Made by a program: the position numbers and the translations under genes. Under the pieces are notes generated by a model. The model saw nothing but the letters and a program-made list of their open reading frames with translations, made no database searches and was not told the origin of the DNA. From Arthrobacter sp. (GTDB taxonomy: Bacteria > Actinomycetota > Actinomycetes > Actinomycetales > Micrococcaceae): a DNA stretch of 64,000 nt. Positions 50,677 to 59,691 of this stretch are shown piece by piece. Location of the stretch: NCBI GenBank assembly GCA_031277795.1, contig JAITLQ010000018.1, forward strand, positions 248,001 through 312,000, in the 5' to 3' direction. Numbering within the stretch: the first letter of the stretch is position 1; each line of letters opens with the position of its first letter.

Positions 50677-51312
50677 TCAGGCTCGGCGCACCGCCACGAG
50701 CACGCCGGTGCCGGTGGGCAGCATGGCGGTGTCGAAGCGCTCGTCGTCGCGCAGCAGGCGCTGCGCCTGGCGCGCCGAGAGCGTGCTGGGGCGACGCACG
50801 GCCGGCTGCGGCACTGAGTCGTCGTCCAGCGCATCGTTGATGACGATGACGCCGCCCGGGCGCAGCAGGCGCGCCGACTCGGCGACGTCGGCGGCCACCC
50901 GCTGTCGCGAACCGTCCACCAGCACGAGATCGTACGACTCGTCGGCGAGGCGCGGCAGCACGTCTTGGCTGCGTCCGTTGATGGTGCGCGTGCGGTGGGA
51001 GACGAAGCCCGCCTCGGAGAAGGCGAGCCGGGCCGCGTCCAGGTGTTCGATGTCCGGCTCCACCGTGGTGAGGATGCCGCGGGCGTCCATGCCGCGCAGG
51101 AGGCAGACGCCGGACACGCCGACCCCCGAGCCGATCTCGACGGCGGTGCGCACGCCGGCGCTCGCGGCCAGGACGGTCAGCAGGGCGCCCGTGCCGGCGG
51201 AGACGGGCTCCACCCCCAGTTCGTGGCCGCGCTCCCTGGCCCTGGCCAGCACCGCGTCCTCGATGGGGAGCGCCTCTGCGTAGGACCAGCTGCTGTGCTT
51301 GTGGGCGCTCAT
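50677..51312 (-). CDS. Class I SAM-dependent O-methyltransferase
   Basis: A 211-residue methyltransferase of the COMT-like (O-MT family 3) type. AVEIGSGVGVSGVCLLRGM is the SAM-binding motif I at about 58-76, ILTTVEPDIEHLDAARLAF motif post I, YDLVLVDGSRQRVAADV motif II/III and LLRPGGVIVINDAL the metal-site strand. Where family members usually have VDADK, this protein has VDGSR, but the Asp that binds metal is kept; substrate unknown. It is divergent from sigE with 118 bases between starts, an order I recall as common in Micrococcales. Confidence 0.9.
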   Translation of the reverse strand: MSAHKHSSWSYAEALPIEDAVLARARERGHELGVEPVSAGTGALLTVLAASAGVRTAVEIGSGVGVSGVCLLRGMDARGILTTVEPDIEHLDAARLAFSEAGFVSHRTRTINGRSQDVLPRLADESYDLVLVDGSRQRVAADVAESARLLRPGGVIVINDALDDDSVPQPAVRRPSTLSARQAQRLLRDDERFDTAMLPTGTGVLVAVRRA

Positions 51313-51430
51313 GGGGCGTGAAATCGCTTCCGTTGATGGGCGAGAGGAGGGGACGCCTCAGTCTAGTGCCACCCCGCGCCCCGCCCCGCCGCAGGCGGGA
51401 TTCAGCTACTTCACAGACTGCCCCAGCACA

Positions 51431-52012
51431 ATGACAACTGTGAAAACCACGTCGCCAGTCCCCGCGTCCGGGGTCCCGTCCCCGGAGGCGCTGGCAGCGG
51501 AGCACGGAGCCTCCCTGGCCCGGCTCGCATACCGCCTCACCGGCAATCGCGCCGACGCGGAGGATCTGGTCCAGGAGACGTACGTGCGCGCGCTGCGCGC
51601 GCTGGAGCGCTTCACCCCCGGATCCGTTGACGCGTGGCTGCGCAGGATCGCCACGAACCTCTTCCTCGATTCGGCCAGGCGTCGGGCCAAGGTGCGCTTC
51701 GACCCGCTGGCCGAGGACGCCGAGGACAAGCTGGCCGCCACGGGCCACGGCCCCGAGCGCAGCTTCGAGTTCGCGCACCTCAACGCGGACGTCGCCGCGG
51801 CGCTGGGTGAGCTGGCCCCCGATTACCGGGTCGCCGTGGTGCTGTGTGACCTGGAGGGTTTCTCCTACGAGGAAATCGCCGACACGCTCGGGCTCAAGCT
51901 CGGCACCGTCCGTTCGCGCATTCATCGCGGGCGCACGCAGCTGCGCGCGAGCCTCGCCCACCGCGACCCCCGCCCGCCGGCCACGGCCCGGACCCTCATG
52001 GCGGGGCGCTGA
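51431..52012 (+). CDS. sigE: ECF RNA polymerase sigma factor SigE
   Basis: A 193-residue ECF sigma factor. Region 2: LARLAYRLTGNRADAEDLVQ then ETYVRALRAL; region 4: FSYEEIADTLGLKLGTVRSR with IHRGRTQLRASL (DNA-recognition helix). In actinobacteria SigE responds to envelope stress and is held by a zinc anti-sigma factor. The next gene encodes that type of protein, 3 bases downstream, so they are co-transcribed. The ATG at 51431 gives the usual N-terminus; an upstream start at 51299 would add 44 residues of unlikely composition. Confidence 0.92.
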   Translation: MTTVKTTSPVPASGVPSPEALAAEHGASLARLAYRLTGNRADAEDLVQETYVRALRALERFTPGSVDAWLRRIATNLFLDSARRRAKVRFDPLAEDAEDKLAATGHGPERSFEFAHLNADVAAALGELAPDYRVAVVLCDLEGFSYEEIADTLGLKLGTVRSRIHRGRTQLRASLAHRDPRPPATARTLMAGR

Positions 52013-52015
52013 CGC

Positions 52016-52813
52016 GTGGTCTTTTCTTCACACTTTGTTGACGCCCTCGAGGTGGAGCACTTTGTTGCGGCTGAGCTCGCCGAGCGCCGCTTCAGGGCGC
52101 TGGAGGCGCACCTGGAGCGGTGCCCCAGTTGCCGCGACGCCGCGGCGGACGAGCGGCGCAGGGTCAGGCGCCGCGCCAGCATGGCCGCCGCGGGCGGCGA
52201 GGTGCTCACGGACACCGGAAGCGTCGCCCTCGTGGGCACGCGGCGCCGCCGCATGGTCTCCAACGCGGTGCCCACGGTCGGGGCCCTGCTGACCGTCCTG
52301 GCCTTCGTTGCGGTGCTGGTCGCCGCGTGGAACGCCGGCGGCAGCCACGCGCGCGCCGACCTCGCCGCGTCGGTGTCAGCGTTTACGAGCAGCGGCACGC
52401 CGCTGTCCGACTACGACATCGCCGAGCTGCGCCGCTCCGGCTGGACCTGCCCGGATCTGCGCCCGAACGGGTTGACGATGACCTCGTCCACGGGCGCCAA
52501 GAGCGGCGACCTGGCCTGGGTGAGCATCACCTACTCGGGATTGCAGGGCGCCGTGGTGCTCACGGAGACCCGTTCCCTGGCGGCGGGGGCCGGCGCGCCG
52601 GCCGCGCGCGCCGGCGTCGACGCCGAGCAGTTCACCGAGGGCGCCGCCCGTTTCGCCTTGCACTCGACGCTCGACGACCAGGGCACCGCCGCCTTGCGCG
52701 CGAGCGTGGTGGCCCTCGCCGCCGAAGCCGATCAGGATGCCCAGTCCGAGCCGGCGAGCGGTTGGGATCGCCTCTCCCGCGGCTTCACCCGCCTGGTGGA
52801 TCCGACCAGGTGA
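52016..52813 (+). CDS. Zinc-finger anti-sigma factor (ZAS type) for SigE
   Basis: A 265-residue protein. The ZAS motif HLERCPSC (His 32, Cys 36, Cys 39) in an N-terminal helical domain binds zinc and the sigma factor. One membrane segment (VPTVGALLTVLAFVAVLVAA) lies at about 85-105, and the outer domain (about 110-265) is beta-rich with GWTCPDLRPNGL and ends in DRLSRGFTRLVDP, as in the extracytoplasmic sensing part of actinobacterial RseA-like proteins. GTG 52016 is 3 bases after the sigE stop. It probably releases SigE on stress. Confidence 0.88.
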   Translation: MVFSSHFVDALEVEHFVAAELAERRFRALEAHLERCPSCRDAAADERRRVRRRASMAAAGGEVLTDTGSVALVGTRRRRMVSNAVPTVGALLTVLAFVAVLVAAWNAGGSHARADLAASVSAFTSSGTPLSDYDIAELRRSGWTCPDLRPNGLTMTSSTGAKSGDLAWVSITYSGLQGAVVLTETRSLAAGAGAPAARAGVDAEQFTEGAARFALHSTLDDQGTAALRASVVALAAEADQDAQSEPASGWDRLSRGFTRLVDPTR

Positions 52814-52892
52814 GCGCCCCGCTGATGGCTCGTTTTGTCATGCTCGGCGCGCGCGCGTCGAGGACGTCCCACAACCGGTAGGCTCTTCTCTC

Positions 52893-53312
52893 GTGGAACT
52901 CTTTGGCATCAACGGCAGCGAGCTGCTCATTCTCGGCCTCGTGGCCGTGGTGGTTCTCGGACCCGAGAAGTTGCCCGAGTACGCCCAAAAGCTGGCCCAG
53001 CTGATCAAGAACCTGCGCGGGTATGCGGCGGGGGCCAAGGAACGCCTGCGCGAAGAGGTCGGCGACGAGGTCGCCGACATGGACTGGCGCAAGCTCGACC
53101 CCCGCCAGTACGACCCTCGCAAGATCATCAGGGACGCCCTGCTCGACGACGAATCGTCGGCTCCCAGCCCCGCCTCGCCCTCCGGCTCGGTCGGCGCGGC
53201 GCCCGTGGCGGCGGCGGCGCCCGCCGCTGCGCTTTCGGCCCTGCCCACCGTGGCCACGCAGACGCAGCTGGCCGCCGGCGAGCTCGCCCCCTTCGACTCC
53301 GAGGCGACCTAG
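52893..53312 (+). CDS. tatB: Sec-independent protein translocase subunit TatB
   Basis: A 139-residue TatA/B-family protein. VELFGINGSELLILGLVAVV, then LGPEKLPEYAQKLAQLIKNL is the single membrane helix plus amphipathic helix, with the Glu (in NGSELL) typical of TatB. The C-terminal half is Ala/Pro/Ser-rich and varies in the family. It works with TatC to recognise folded proteins with twin-arginine signals. GTG at 52893 is preceded at 8 bases by TAGGCT, with no SD. It follows the anti-sigma gene, as in mycobacteria where sigE, rseA, htrA and tatB lie together. Confidence 0.92.
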   Translation: MELFGINGSELLILGLVAVVVLGPEKLPEYAQKLAQLIKNLRGYAAGAKERLREEVGDEVADMDWRKLDPRQYDPRKIIRDALLDDESSAPSPASPSGSVGAAPVAAAAPAAALSALPTVATQTQLAAGELAPFDSEAT

Positions 53313-53397
53313 CCTCCCGACCCACCGCGCGAGGGCCGGGGACAGCGCGTGCCTGCCCTGGCGCGCTCGCGTCCGCTGGGGCGCGCCCCGGCGTGGG

Positions 53398-54525
53398 TTA
53401 GCGCGGGCTGATGCCGAGCGAGCGCCCGGCCAGCCCGCGCGGCTGCACGGCGATCCTGCCGGCGAGCTCGCGCAAGGCGAGCCCGGCGGGGGAATCGGGC
53501 GCCCCGAGAACCACGGGAACGCCGTCGTCCCCTCCCTCACGCAAGGAGGGATCGAGGGGAAGCCTGGCCAGGAGCGGCACCTCGGTGCCGGCCGCCGCGC
53601 TGAGCCGGGAGGCCACCTCGCGGCCGCCTCCCTCGCCGAAGGGCGTGAGCCGTGAGCCGTCAGGGAGGTCCATCCAGCTCATGTTTTCCACCACCCCCAA
53701 CACGCTCTGACCCGTGGAGAGCGCCATGGACCCGGCCCGCTCGGCCACCTCGGCCGCGGCGTGTTGCGGGGTGGTGACGACGATCTGCTGGGTGCCGGGG
53801 AGCAGTTGCGAGACCGAGATGGCCACGTCCCCCGTGCCGGGCGGGAGGTCGAGGAGCAGGACGTCGAGGTCACCGAAGTGCACCTCGCTCACGAACTGCT
53901 CGAGGGCCCGGTGCAGCATGGGGCCGCGCCACATGACGGGCGCGTTGTCGGCCAGGAACATGCCGATGCTCATGACCTTCACGCCGTGCGCCACGGGCGG
54001 CACGATGAGCTCGTCGACGCGCGTGGGGGAGGCGCCGGAGAGGCCCATGAGGCCGGGCACCGAGAAGCCGAGGACGTCAGCGTCGATGATGCCGACGCTC
54101 AGGCCGCGCTCGGCCAGCGCGGCGGCCAGGTTGACCGTGAGCGAGCTCTTGCCCACGCCGCCCTTGCCGGAGGCGATGGCGATGACGCGCGTGAGCGAGT
54201 CTGGCTGCGTGAAGGGCACCACGTGGCGCTTGAGGGAGTCGACGAGGGCCCGCCTGGCCTCCGAGGTCATGACGCCCAGGTTCACCTCCACGCCGTCCAC
54301 GCCCGGCACCCCGGCGAGCTCGCGGCGCACATCGGCCTCGATGGTGTCCTTGAGCGGGCATCCCGCCACGGTCAGCAGCACGTCCACCGTGGCGCGGGTG
54401 CCCGTGACCTCGACGCGCTCGACCATGCCGAGCTCGGTGATGGGGCGGCGCAGCTCCGGATCGATGACGCGCGCCAGGGCGGCGCGCACCCGTTCGGCCT
54501 GCCCGGCCGGGGACTCCTGGCTCAC
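53398..54525 (-). CDS. mrp: Mrp/NBP35-family P-loop ATPase (Fe-S cluster carrier)
   Basis: A 375-residue protein with a MIP18-like N-terminal domain (about 10-95; RVIDPELRRPITELGMVERV) and a ParA/MinD-like ATPase (Walker A SGKGGVGKSSLTVNLAAAL at about 118-135; switch IIDADVLGFSVPGLMG; LLLDLPPGTGDVAISVSQLL). The CxxC of the classical Mrp C-terminal cluster site is replaced by DLPDGSR, as in other actinobacterial members. It is believed to carry Fe-S clusters to apoproteins. The start overlaps the DUF1003 stop (ATGA on the minus strand) in a three-gene unit. Confidence 0.92.
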   Translation of the reverse strand: MSQESPAGQAERVRAALARVIDPELRRPITELGMVERVEVTGTRATVDVLLTVAGCPLKDTIEADVRRELAGVPGVDGVEVNLGVMTSEARRALVDSLKRHVVPFTQPDSLTRVIAIASGKGGVGKSSLTVNLAAALAERGLSVGIIDADVLGFSVPGLMGLSGASPTRVDELIVPPVAHGVKVMSIGMFLADNAPVMWRGPMLHRALEQFVSEVHFGDLDVLLLDLPPGTGDVAISVSQLLPGTQQIVVTTPQHAAAEVAERAGSMALSTGQSVLGVVENMSWMDLPDGSRLTPFGEGGGREVASRLSAAAGTEVPLLARLPLDPSLREGGDDGVPVVLGAPDSPAGLALRELAGRIAVQPRGLAGRSLGISPR

Positions 54526-55136
54526 CTGCGGTCCTTCTCTTCCCTGTCTCGTTCCTCGCGGCCCGCGCGCTCGAAGCGTTCGCGTTCGCGCTCGCGGCGC
54601 CGCTGGGCCCCTGGGTCCTCGACGCCCTCGCGTTCCTCGAGCAGCTCCTCGAGCACATTGCGCAGCTCGGAGCGGACGAAGTCGCGGGTGGCGACGTCGC
54701 GCATGGCCAGGCGCAGGCTCGCGATCTCCCGCGTCAGGTACTCGGTGTCGGTGAGATTGCGTTCCGCGCGCGAGCGGTCCTCGGTGAGGGAGACGCGGTC
54801 GCGGTCGTCCTGGCGGTTCTGGGCGAGCAGCAGCAGGGGAGCGGCGTAGGAGGCCTGCAGGGAGAGCATGAGCGTCAGGGCCGTGAAGCCCATGGCCGCC
54901 GAGTCGAAGCGCCAGGGCTGCGGCGCCAGCGTGTTCCAGAGCAGCCAGACCACGCAGAACACGGTCATCCAGAGCAGGAACTGCGGGGTGCCCATGAAGC
55001 GCGCGAACTTCTCGGTGGCGGAGCCGAACGCGTCGGGGTTGGGGCTCAGCCGCGGCCAGAAACGGGCGCGGGCCGAGAGCGGGGTGTCGAGGCCGGAGGC
55101 CTTGGTCTTGACGCGGCGCGGGTTCTTCTCAGCCAC
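54522..55136 (-). CDS. DUF1003 membrane protein
   Basis: A 204-residue protein with two membrane segments (FLLWMTVFCVVWLLWNTLAP and FTALTLMLSLQASYAAPLLL), followed by the DUF1003 helical region (AQNRQDDRDRVSLTEDRSRA) and a highly charged arginine/glutamate tail. The family is widespread in actinobacteria; its role is not known. The GTG at 55136 overlaps the end of the MgtE-N/CBS gene by 8 bases, and its stop overlaps mrp, so these genes are one operon. Confidence 0.9.
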   Translation of the reverse strand: MAEKNPRRVKTKASGLDTPLSARARFWPRLSPNPDAFGSATEKFARFMGTPQFLLWMTVFCVVWLLWNTLAPQPWRFDSAAMGFTALTLMLSLQASYAAPLLLLAQNRQDDRDRVSLTEDRSRAERNLTDTEYLTREIASLRLAMRDVATRDFVRSELRNVLEELLEEREGVEDPGAQRRRERERERFERAGREERDREEKDRR

Positions 55137-56430
55137 GCTTCACCCCCTTGGCTCGCAGATTGGTCTTGCCCGTCGGGATGACGGGGGTGTCGTCCTCGTG
55201 GGTGCGCCAGTCGTCCGGCAGCAGGTGATCGAGCACGTCGTCGACCGTGACGGCGCCGACGAGGCGACCCTCGTCGTTGACGACGGGCGCCGAGGTGAGG
55301 TCGTAGGTGGCCAGCATGCGCGAGACCTCCTGCACGTCGGCGAGGTCGGAGAGCGGCTCGAGGTCCTTGTCGACGAGCTTGCCGACGGGCTCGGGCGGGG
55401 CGGAACGCAGCAGCTCCTGGATGTGCACGAGGCCGAGGTAGCGCCCGGTGGGCGTCTCCAAGGGCGGCCTGCACACGTACACCGTCGCGGCCAGCGCCGG
55501 GCTGATCTCCTCGCGCCGCACGGAGGCGAGCGCCTCGGCCACCGTGGCCTCCGGCGGGAGGATGACGGGGACGGGGGTCATCATGGAGCCGGCGGTGTTC
55601 TCCTCGTACTCCAGGAGGCGGCGCACGTCCTCGGCGTCGTCCGGCTCCATGAGCTGCAGGAGCGATTCCTTCTGGGTCTCCGGCAGCTCGGAGAGGAGGT
55701 CGGCGGCGTCGTCCGGGTCCATCTCCTCCAGCACGTCGGCGGCGCGCTCGGTGTCGAGCGAGGAGAGGATGGCGACCTGCTCGTCGTCCGGCAGCTCCTG
55801 GAGCACCTCGGCCAGGCGGTCGTCCTGGAGCTCGGTGGCCACCTCGAGCCGGCGCTTCTCGTCCATCTCGTGGAGGGCGTCGGCGAAGTCGGCCGGCTTG
55901 AGCTCGTCGTGGGACTCGATGAACTGCGCGGCGCCCTGCGGCTCGCTCACGTCTCCGAACACCACCTCGTTCCAGCCCACCACCACGGTGTTTCCGCCGC
56001 GCCGGCGGAAGGGGCCGCGACCGGAGGCGCCGCGGCGCACGAAGTACTCGTCGACGGCCCAGTCGCCGTTGGCCTGCCGCTCCAGCCCGATGTCCTCGAT
56101 GACGCCTTGGCCGGACCCATCCAGGAACGTGACGCGGCGGTCGAAGACCTGCGCGGCCACGAGGGTCTCTGCCCCGCGCTGCTGGAAGCGGCGCAGGTTC
56201 ACGAGGCCGGAGGCGATGACCTGCTCGGAGCTCATCGATTGCACGCGGGTCATGGGCACGAAGACGCGCTTCTTGCCGAGGACCTCGACGACGATGCCGA
56301 CGCACATGGCTCGGCGGCCGGGGCCCCTCTCGAGGACCACGGCGTCCCGCAAGCGGCCCAGGCGATCGCCGAGGGGATCGAAGACATCCAGGCCGAGCAG
56401 TCTGGCGACGAAGATCTTGGAGCTGCTCAC
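55129..56430 (-). CDS. PRC-barrel-like, MgtE N-terminal and CBS domain protein, no channel domain
   Basis: A 433-residue soluble protein. Residues about 1-75 and 80-150 look like PRC-barrel repeats (VARLLGLDVFDPLGDRLGRL and FDRRVTFLDGSGQGVIEDIG). Residues about 190-290 form the MgtE N domain, a superhelix of RLAEVLQELPDDEQVAILSS-type repeats, and two CBS domains follow (about 290-415). The membrane pore of true MgtE is absent, so it is not a transporter by itself; it may sense Mg2+ or nucleotides for another protein. GTG at 56430 has TAGGCT 7 bases upstream; a longer start at 56478 would precede the promoter. Confidence 0.85.
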   Translation of the reverse strand: MSSSKIFVARLLGLDVFDPLGDRLGRLRDAVVLERGPGRRAMCVGIVVEVLGKKRVFVPMTRVQSMSSEQVIASGLVNLRRFQQRGAETLVAAQVFDRRVTFLDGSGQGVIEDIGLERQANGDWAVDEYFVRRGASGRGPFRRRGGNTVVVGWNEVVFGDVSEPQGAAQFIESHDELKPADFADALHEMDEKRRLEVATELQDDRLAEVLQELPDDEQVAILSSLDTERAADVLEEMDPDDAADLLSELPETQKESLLQLMEPDDAEDVRRLLEYEENTAGSMMTPVPVILPPEATVAEALASVRREEISPALAATVYVCRPPLETPTGRYLGLVHIQELLRSAPPEPVGKLVDKDLEPLSDLADVQEVSRMLATYDLTSAPVVNDEGRLVGAVTVDDVLDHLLPDDWRTHEDDTPVIPTGKTNLRAKGVKRG

Positions 56431-56529
56431 GCCCTCAAGCCTACCGGCCGCCCGGCCGGGATTCCGCCGACGGCGCACGGGTCGCGTCGCGGGCAGACAC
56501 GGCGTGTCGCACGCGGCACAATGGGGGCC

Positions 56530-57324
56530 ATGACGTCACCTGCCAGCCAGGCTTCGGCCGCATTTCCCACCATCCCCCGCGGGGAGGTCATCGGGCGCTA
56601 CGAGAACTACCTCGACGCGCAGAAGGTCGTTGACTACCTCGCGGATCACGACTTCCCGGTGGTCAACGTGTCGATCATCGGCAACGACCTCAAGCTCGTC
56701 GAGCGGGTCAGGGGCAAGCTGAGCTATCCCCGGGTGGCGGGCCAGGGCGCGGCCCAGGGTGCCATGCTCGGCGTCTTCTTCGGCCTCTTGCTCATGCTCT
56801 TCTCGCAGCCGGGGCAGGGCTCGGCTGTGCCGTTGCTCGCGGCCGTGCTGCTTGGAGCGTTCCTGTTCATGATCATGGGCGTCGTCAGCTACGCCCTGCA
56901 GCGCGGCAAACGCGACTTCTCCTCCACGCGCCAGGTGCTGCCGAGCACGTGGGACGTGGTCGTCGAGCACGCCGTCGCGGCGCAGGCGCGCCAGCTCGTC
57001 GCGCAGCTGCCCATGAACCCGTCCCAGGCCGGCGCCCGCTCGCCGTGGGGGCAGGCCCCCACCGCCCCGCCGCCTGCGCAAGGGCAGCAGAACACCCAGC
57101 CGCAGCCCGCCGCGCCGGCCCCCGCGCCCGCCGCCGGCTACGGCGACCTCGATGACGGCCGGCCGCGCTACGGCGTCCGCCTCGAGCCCACGGCGCCGGA
57201 GGGCACGCAGGCGGAGGGCAAGCCGGTGAGCGAGCGGCAGGCCGAGGCGCCCACGGCACCCGAGGCGCCCGCAGCACCCGCGGCGCCGGCGCCCGGCGAG
57301 GACACCCCGGGGGAGGGCAAGTGA
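56530..57324 (+). CDS. General-stress-protein-like (YflT-type) membrane protein
   Basis: A 264-residue protein. The N-terminal GEVIGRYENYLDAQKVVDYL and VVNVSIIGNDLKLVERVRGK match the YflT-like domain (general stress protein 17M family). Two membrane segments follow (GAMLGVFFGLLLMLF, LLAAVLLGAFLFMIMGVVSY), and the C-terminal third is Pro/Ala/Gln-rich and unstructured. In actinobacteria this domain is typically fused to such a tail; function is unknown. ATG 56530 gives MTSPASQASA; an alternative ATG 9 bases up adds three residues. The next gene overlaps the stop (GTGA). Confidence 0.85.
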   Translation: MTSPASQASAAFPTIPRGEVIGRYENYLDAQKVVDYLADHDFPVVNVSIIGNDLKLVERVRGKLSYPRVAGQGAAQGAMLGVFFGLLLMLFSQPGQGSAVPLLAAVLLGAFLFMIMGVVSYALQRGKRDFSSTRQVLPSTWDVVVEHAVAAQARQLVAQLPMNPSQAGARSPWGQAPTAPPPAQGQQNTQPQPAAPAPAPAAGYGDLDDGRPRYGVRLEPTAPEGTQAEGKPVSERQAEAPTAPEAPAAPAAPAPGEDTPGEGK

Positions 57325-57749
57325 GCGCGGACCGGCTCGACGACGTCGCGCGCCTCGCCGCCGCCGCCTCGCGGCAGCTCGCGGCGGGCGGGGACGTCCC
57401 GGACGCCCTCGCCGCGCTGCACCACGCCCGTTCCTTCGTGGAGCTCGCGGACGAGGACGGCCTGGTCGACTCCGTGGAGTCGCTCGCCGCGCAGGAGGAC
57501 GGAGATGCCGCCGTCGCCGATGTGGTCGATGCGCTGCGCTCCGTCGGCCTGGGGGCGGCGGCCGATCAGCTCTCCGCCGCCTACAACTGGTCGGAGGACG
57601 GCTACCCCGTGGACACCGAGGCCGGCATCAAGGCGAGCGATGTGCGCGCCGCGCTGGACGGCCGCTTCGAAGAGACGATCGACGCCGAGCGGCTCGAGGA
57701 GCTGCTCGCCGAGCGCATCGACGCCGACCCGGAGGCCTACGGCCTCTAG
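57321..57749 (+). CDS. Small helical protein of unknown function
   Basis: A 142-residue acidic, mostly helical, soluble protein that I do not recognise. It starts at GTG 57321, overlapping the previous stop by GTGA, so it is translated with the YflT-like gene. ASRQLAAGGDVPDALAALHH and VVDALRSVGLGAAADQLSAA look like paired amphipathic helices; the tail ERLEELLAERIDADPEAYGL is also helical. Its frame and codon bias support real coding. Confidence 0.75.
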   Translation: MSADRLDDVARLAAAASRQLAAGGDVPDALAALHHARSFVELADEDGLVDSVESLAAQEDGDAAVADVVDALRSVGLGAAADQLSAAYNWSEDGYPVDTEAGIKASDVRAALDGRFEETIDAERLEELLAERIDADPEAYGL

Positions 57750-57822
57750 CCGACGCCTGGCAGGCCTCCGGCCTGACGGGGATCGGAACCCGGCCCGCGC
57801 GGGGCGCCGGATCACCCAACGT

Positions 57823-57872
57823 ACGACGGCGCCCGCTCACCTTGGGAAACCAAGGTGAGCGGGCGCCGTCGT
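57823..57872. terminator. Perfect 23-bp hairpin with GAAA loop, convergent gene ends
   Basis: Arms 57823-57845 and 57850-57872 pair perfectly around GAAA; the left arm starts ACGACGGCGCCCGCTCACC. It is 73 bases after the previous stop and 16 bases from the end of the convergent aminopeptidase gene. Its right arm (57854-57872) recurs at 62331-62349. Confidence 0.9.
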
Positions 57873-57888
57873 CCGGGAGGAAGAGTTC

Positions 57889-59445
57889 CTAGCCGTTGAT
57901 GCGGGCCATCCAGGCCTCGACCTCGGCGACGGTGCGCGGGACGTCGGCGCTCAGGCGCTCGGCGCCGTCGGCCGTCACGAGGATGTCGTCCTCGATGCGC
58001 ACGCCGATGCCGCGGTACTCGGCGGGAACCGCGAGGTCCTCCGCCTTGAAGTAGAGGCCCGGCTCGATCGTGAAGACCATCCCGGGCTCCAGGACGCCGT
58101 CCTGGTAGAGCGCCTGGCGGGCCTGCGCGCAATCGTGCACGTCGAGGCCGAGGTGGTGGCTCGTGCCGTGGGGCATCCAGCGGCGGTGCTGCTGGCCGGC
58201 GGGGGAGACGGCCTCCTCGACGGAGACGGGAAGCAGGCCCCATCCGTGCAGGCGCTCGGCGAGCACCTTGAGCGCCGTCTCATGCACGGTGCGGAAGGTG
58301 ATGCCGGGCTTGACGATGTCGTAGGCGGCGTCCGCAGCGTCGAGGACGGCCTGGTAGACGCGGGCCTGGACCTCGCTGAAGCTGCCGTTGACCGGCACGG
58401 TGCGCGTGATGTCCGCCGTGTAGAGCGAATCGGCCTCGACGCCGGCGTCGACGAGCAGCAGCTCGCCGTCGTTGACCTGGCCGTCGTTGCGGATCCAGTG
58501 CAGCACCGTGGCGTGGTTGCCGGAGGCGGCGATCGTCTCGTAGCCGAGGTCGTTGCCCTCCTCGCGGGCGCGGGCAAAGAAGGCGCCCTCGACGACGCGC
58601 TCGCCGCGCTTGTGCTGCACGGCGCGGGGGAGGGAGGCGATGACGTCGTCGAAGCCGTTGGCCGTGGCGGCGACGGCGGCGCGCATCTGCTCGATCTCCC
58701 ACTCGTCCTTCACGAGGCGCAGCTCGGAGAGGGCCTCGGTCAGCTCGCCGTCGGCGGCGTCGGTGGCCTCGAGATCCGTGATGCCGGTGTTGATGCGGGA
58801 GGTGTCGACCACGGCATCCACCGTCTGGTCGACCTCGCGCACGAGACGGATGGAGAGGCCACCGAAGGCGGCGTGCCCGGCGTTCTCGGTGATGGCGTCC
58901 TCGAGGGCCAGGTCCATGTGCTTCGTCGGCAGGCCGGTGAGGGCGGCCAGCGACTCCAAAGTGTGGCGCTCGCCGATCCAGAACTCGCCGGTGCGGGCGT
59001 CGGAGTAGAACTCCTCGGAGTCGCGTCCGGCCATGGGGCGGAAGTAGAGCGTGGGCAGGTGGCCGGAGCCGAGCTCGCCCGCACCGGCCTCGACGGGCTC
59101 GAGGACCAGCACGGCCTCCGGCTCGAGGTCGAGACCCAGGCCCGTCATGTGGGCGAAGCCGGAGTGCGGGCGGAAGCGGTAGTCGGTGTCGTTCGAGCGG
59201 ACCTTGAGCGGGCCGGCCGGGATGACGAGGCGCTCGCCGGGGAAGCGGGCGGAGAGCTTGGCGCGACGGGCGGCGGCGAAGTCGGCCGAGGCCATGCGGG
59301 TGGTGCCCTCGTCCTGGCTCGGGGCCCAGTTCGCGGCCATGAAGGCCTTGAAGGCGGCCGAATCGGGGCGCATCGATCGGTTGTTGACGCGGTCCTCGAG
59401 CGGCTGATCGCCCTCGGGGGTGGACATGTCGGGGTTCTGGGTCAT
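57889..59445 (-). CDS. pepP: Xaa-Pro aminopeptidase (aminopeptidase P, M24B)
   Basis: A 518-residue M24B peptidase. The N-terminal AMP_N domain spans about 50-190 (ARRAKLSARFPGERLVIPAG, EAVLVLEPVEAG). The catalytic pita-bread half has the dinuclear metal ligands: LLLVDAGVEADSLYTADITR (two Asp), HGTSHHLGLDVHD (His), TIEPGLYF (Glu) and GIGVRIEDDILVT (Glu). It removes N-terminal residues before proline, completing breakdown of imported peptides. ATG 59445 has GGAGGG 6 bases upstream. The gene stands alone, divergent from the GMC oxidoreductase gene. No signal peptide, so it is cytosolic. Confidence 0.94.
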   Translation of the reverse strand: MTQNPDMSTPEGDQPLEDRVNNRSMRPDSAAFKAFMAANWAPSQDEGTTRMASADFAAARRAKLSARFPGERLVIPAGPLKVRSNDTDYRFRPHSGFAHMTGLGLDLEPEAVLVLEPVEAGAGELGSGHLPTLYFRPMAGRDSEEFYSDARTGEFWIGERHTLESLAALTGLPTKHMDLALEDAITENAGHAAFGGLSIRLVREVDQTVDAVVDTSRINTGITDLEATDAADGELTEALSELRLVKDEWEIEQMRAAVAATANGFDDVIASLPRAVQHKRGERVVEGAFFARAREEGNDLGYETIAASGNHATVLHWIRNDGQVNDGELLLVDAGVEADSLYTADITRTVPVNGSFSEVQARVYQAVLDAADAAYDIVKPGITFRTVHETALKVLAERLHGWGLLPVSVEEAVSPAGQQHRRWMPHGTSHHLGLDVHDCAQARQALYQDGVLEPGMVFTIEPGLYFKAEDLAVPAEYRGIGVRIEDDILVTADGAERLSADVPRTVAEVEAWMARING

Positions 59446-59691
59446 CACGCCCTCCATGCTCCCACCGCGCCGCGCCCGCGTCCAAGCGCGGGCGCGGCCC
59501 CAGCGAAGCCGGGTGCTGGGGGCCCAGGGGTGCGGGGTCGGTGCGGGCGTCGGCGCGGCGGCCGGCGCGGCTGGCGGGAATGGGTCGGTGGCTTGGCGGG
59601 CAGGGGACGGCGCGGGGAGCAAAAGTGAGCCAGGCTACACAGAAGGAGGCGCGGATCCCGCACGCGCCCGCAGCAGCGCAAGGAGTGCACC

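Noticed and set aside
49928-51961. A 677-residue open frame on the minus strand
   Set aside because: It overlaps the DivIVA-like, DUF3117 and sigE genes antisense and has arginine/proline-rich composition typical of shadow frames in G+C-rich DNA; the real genes have clear family motifs.
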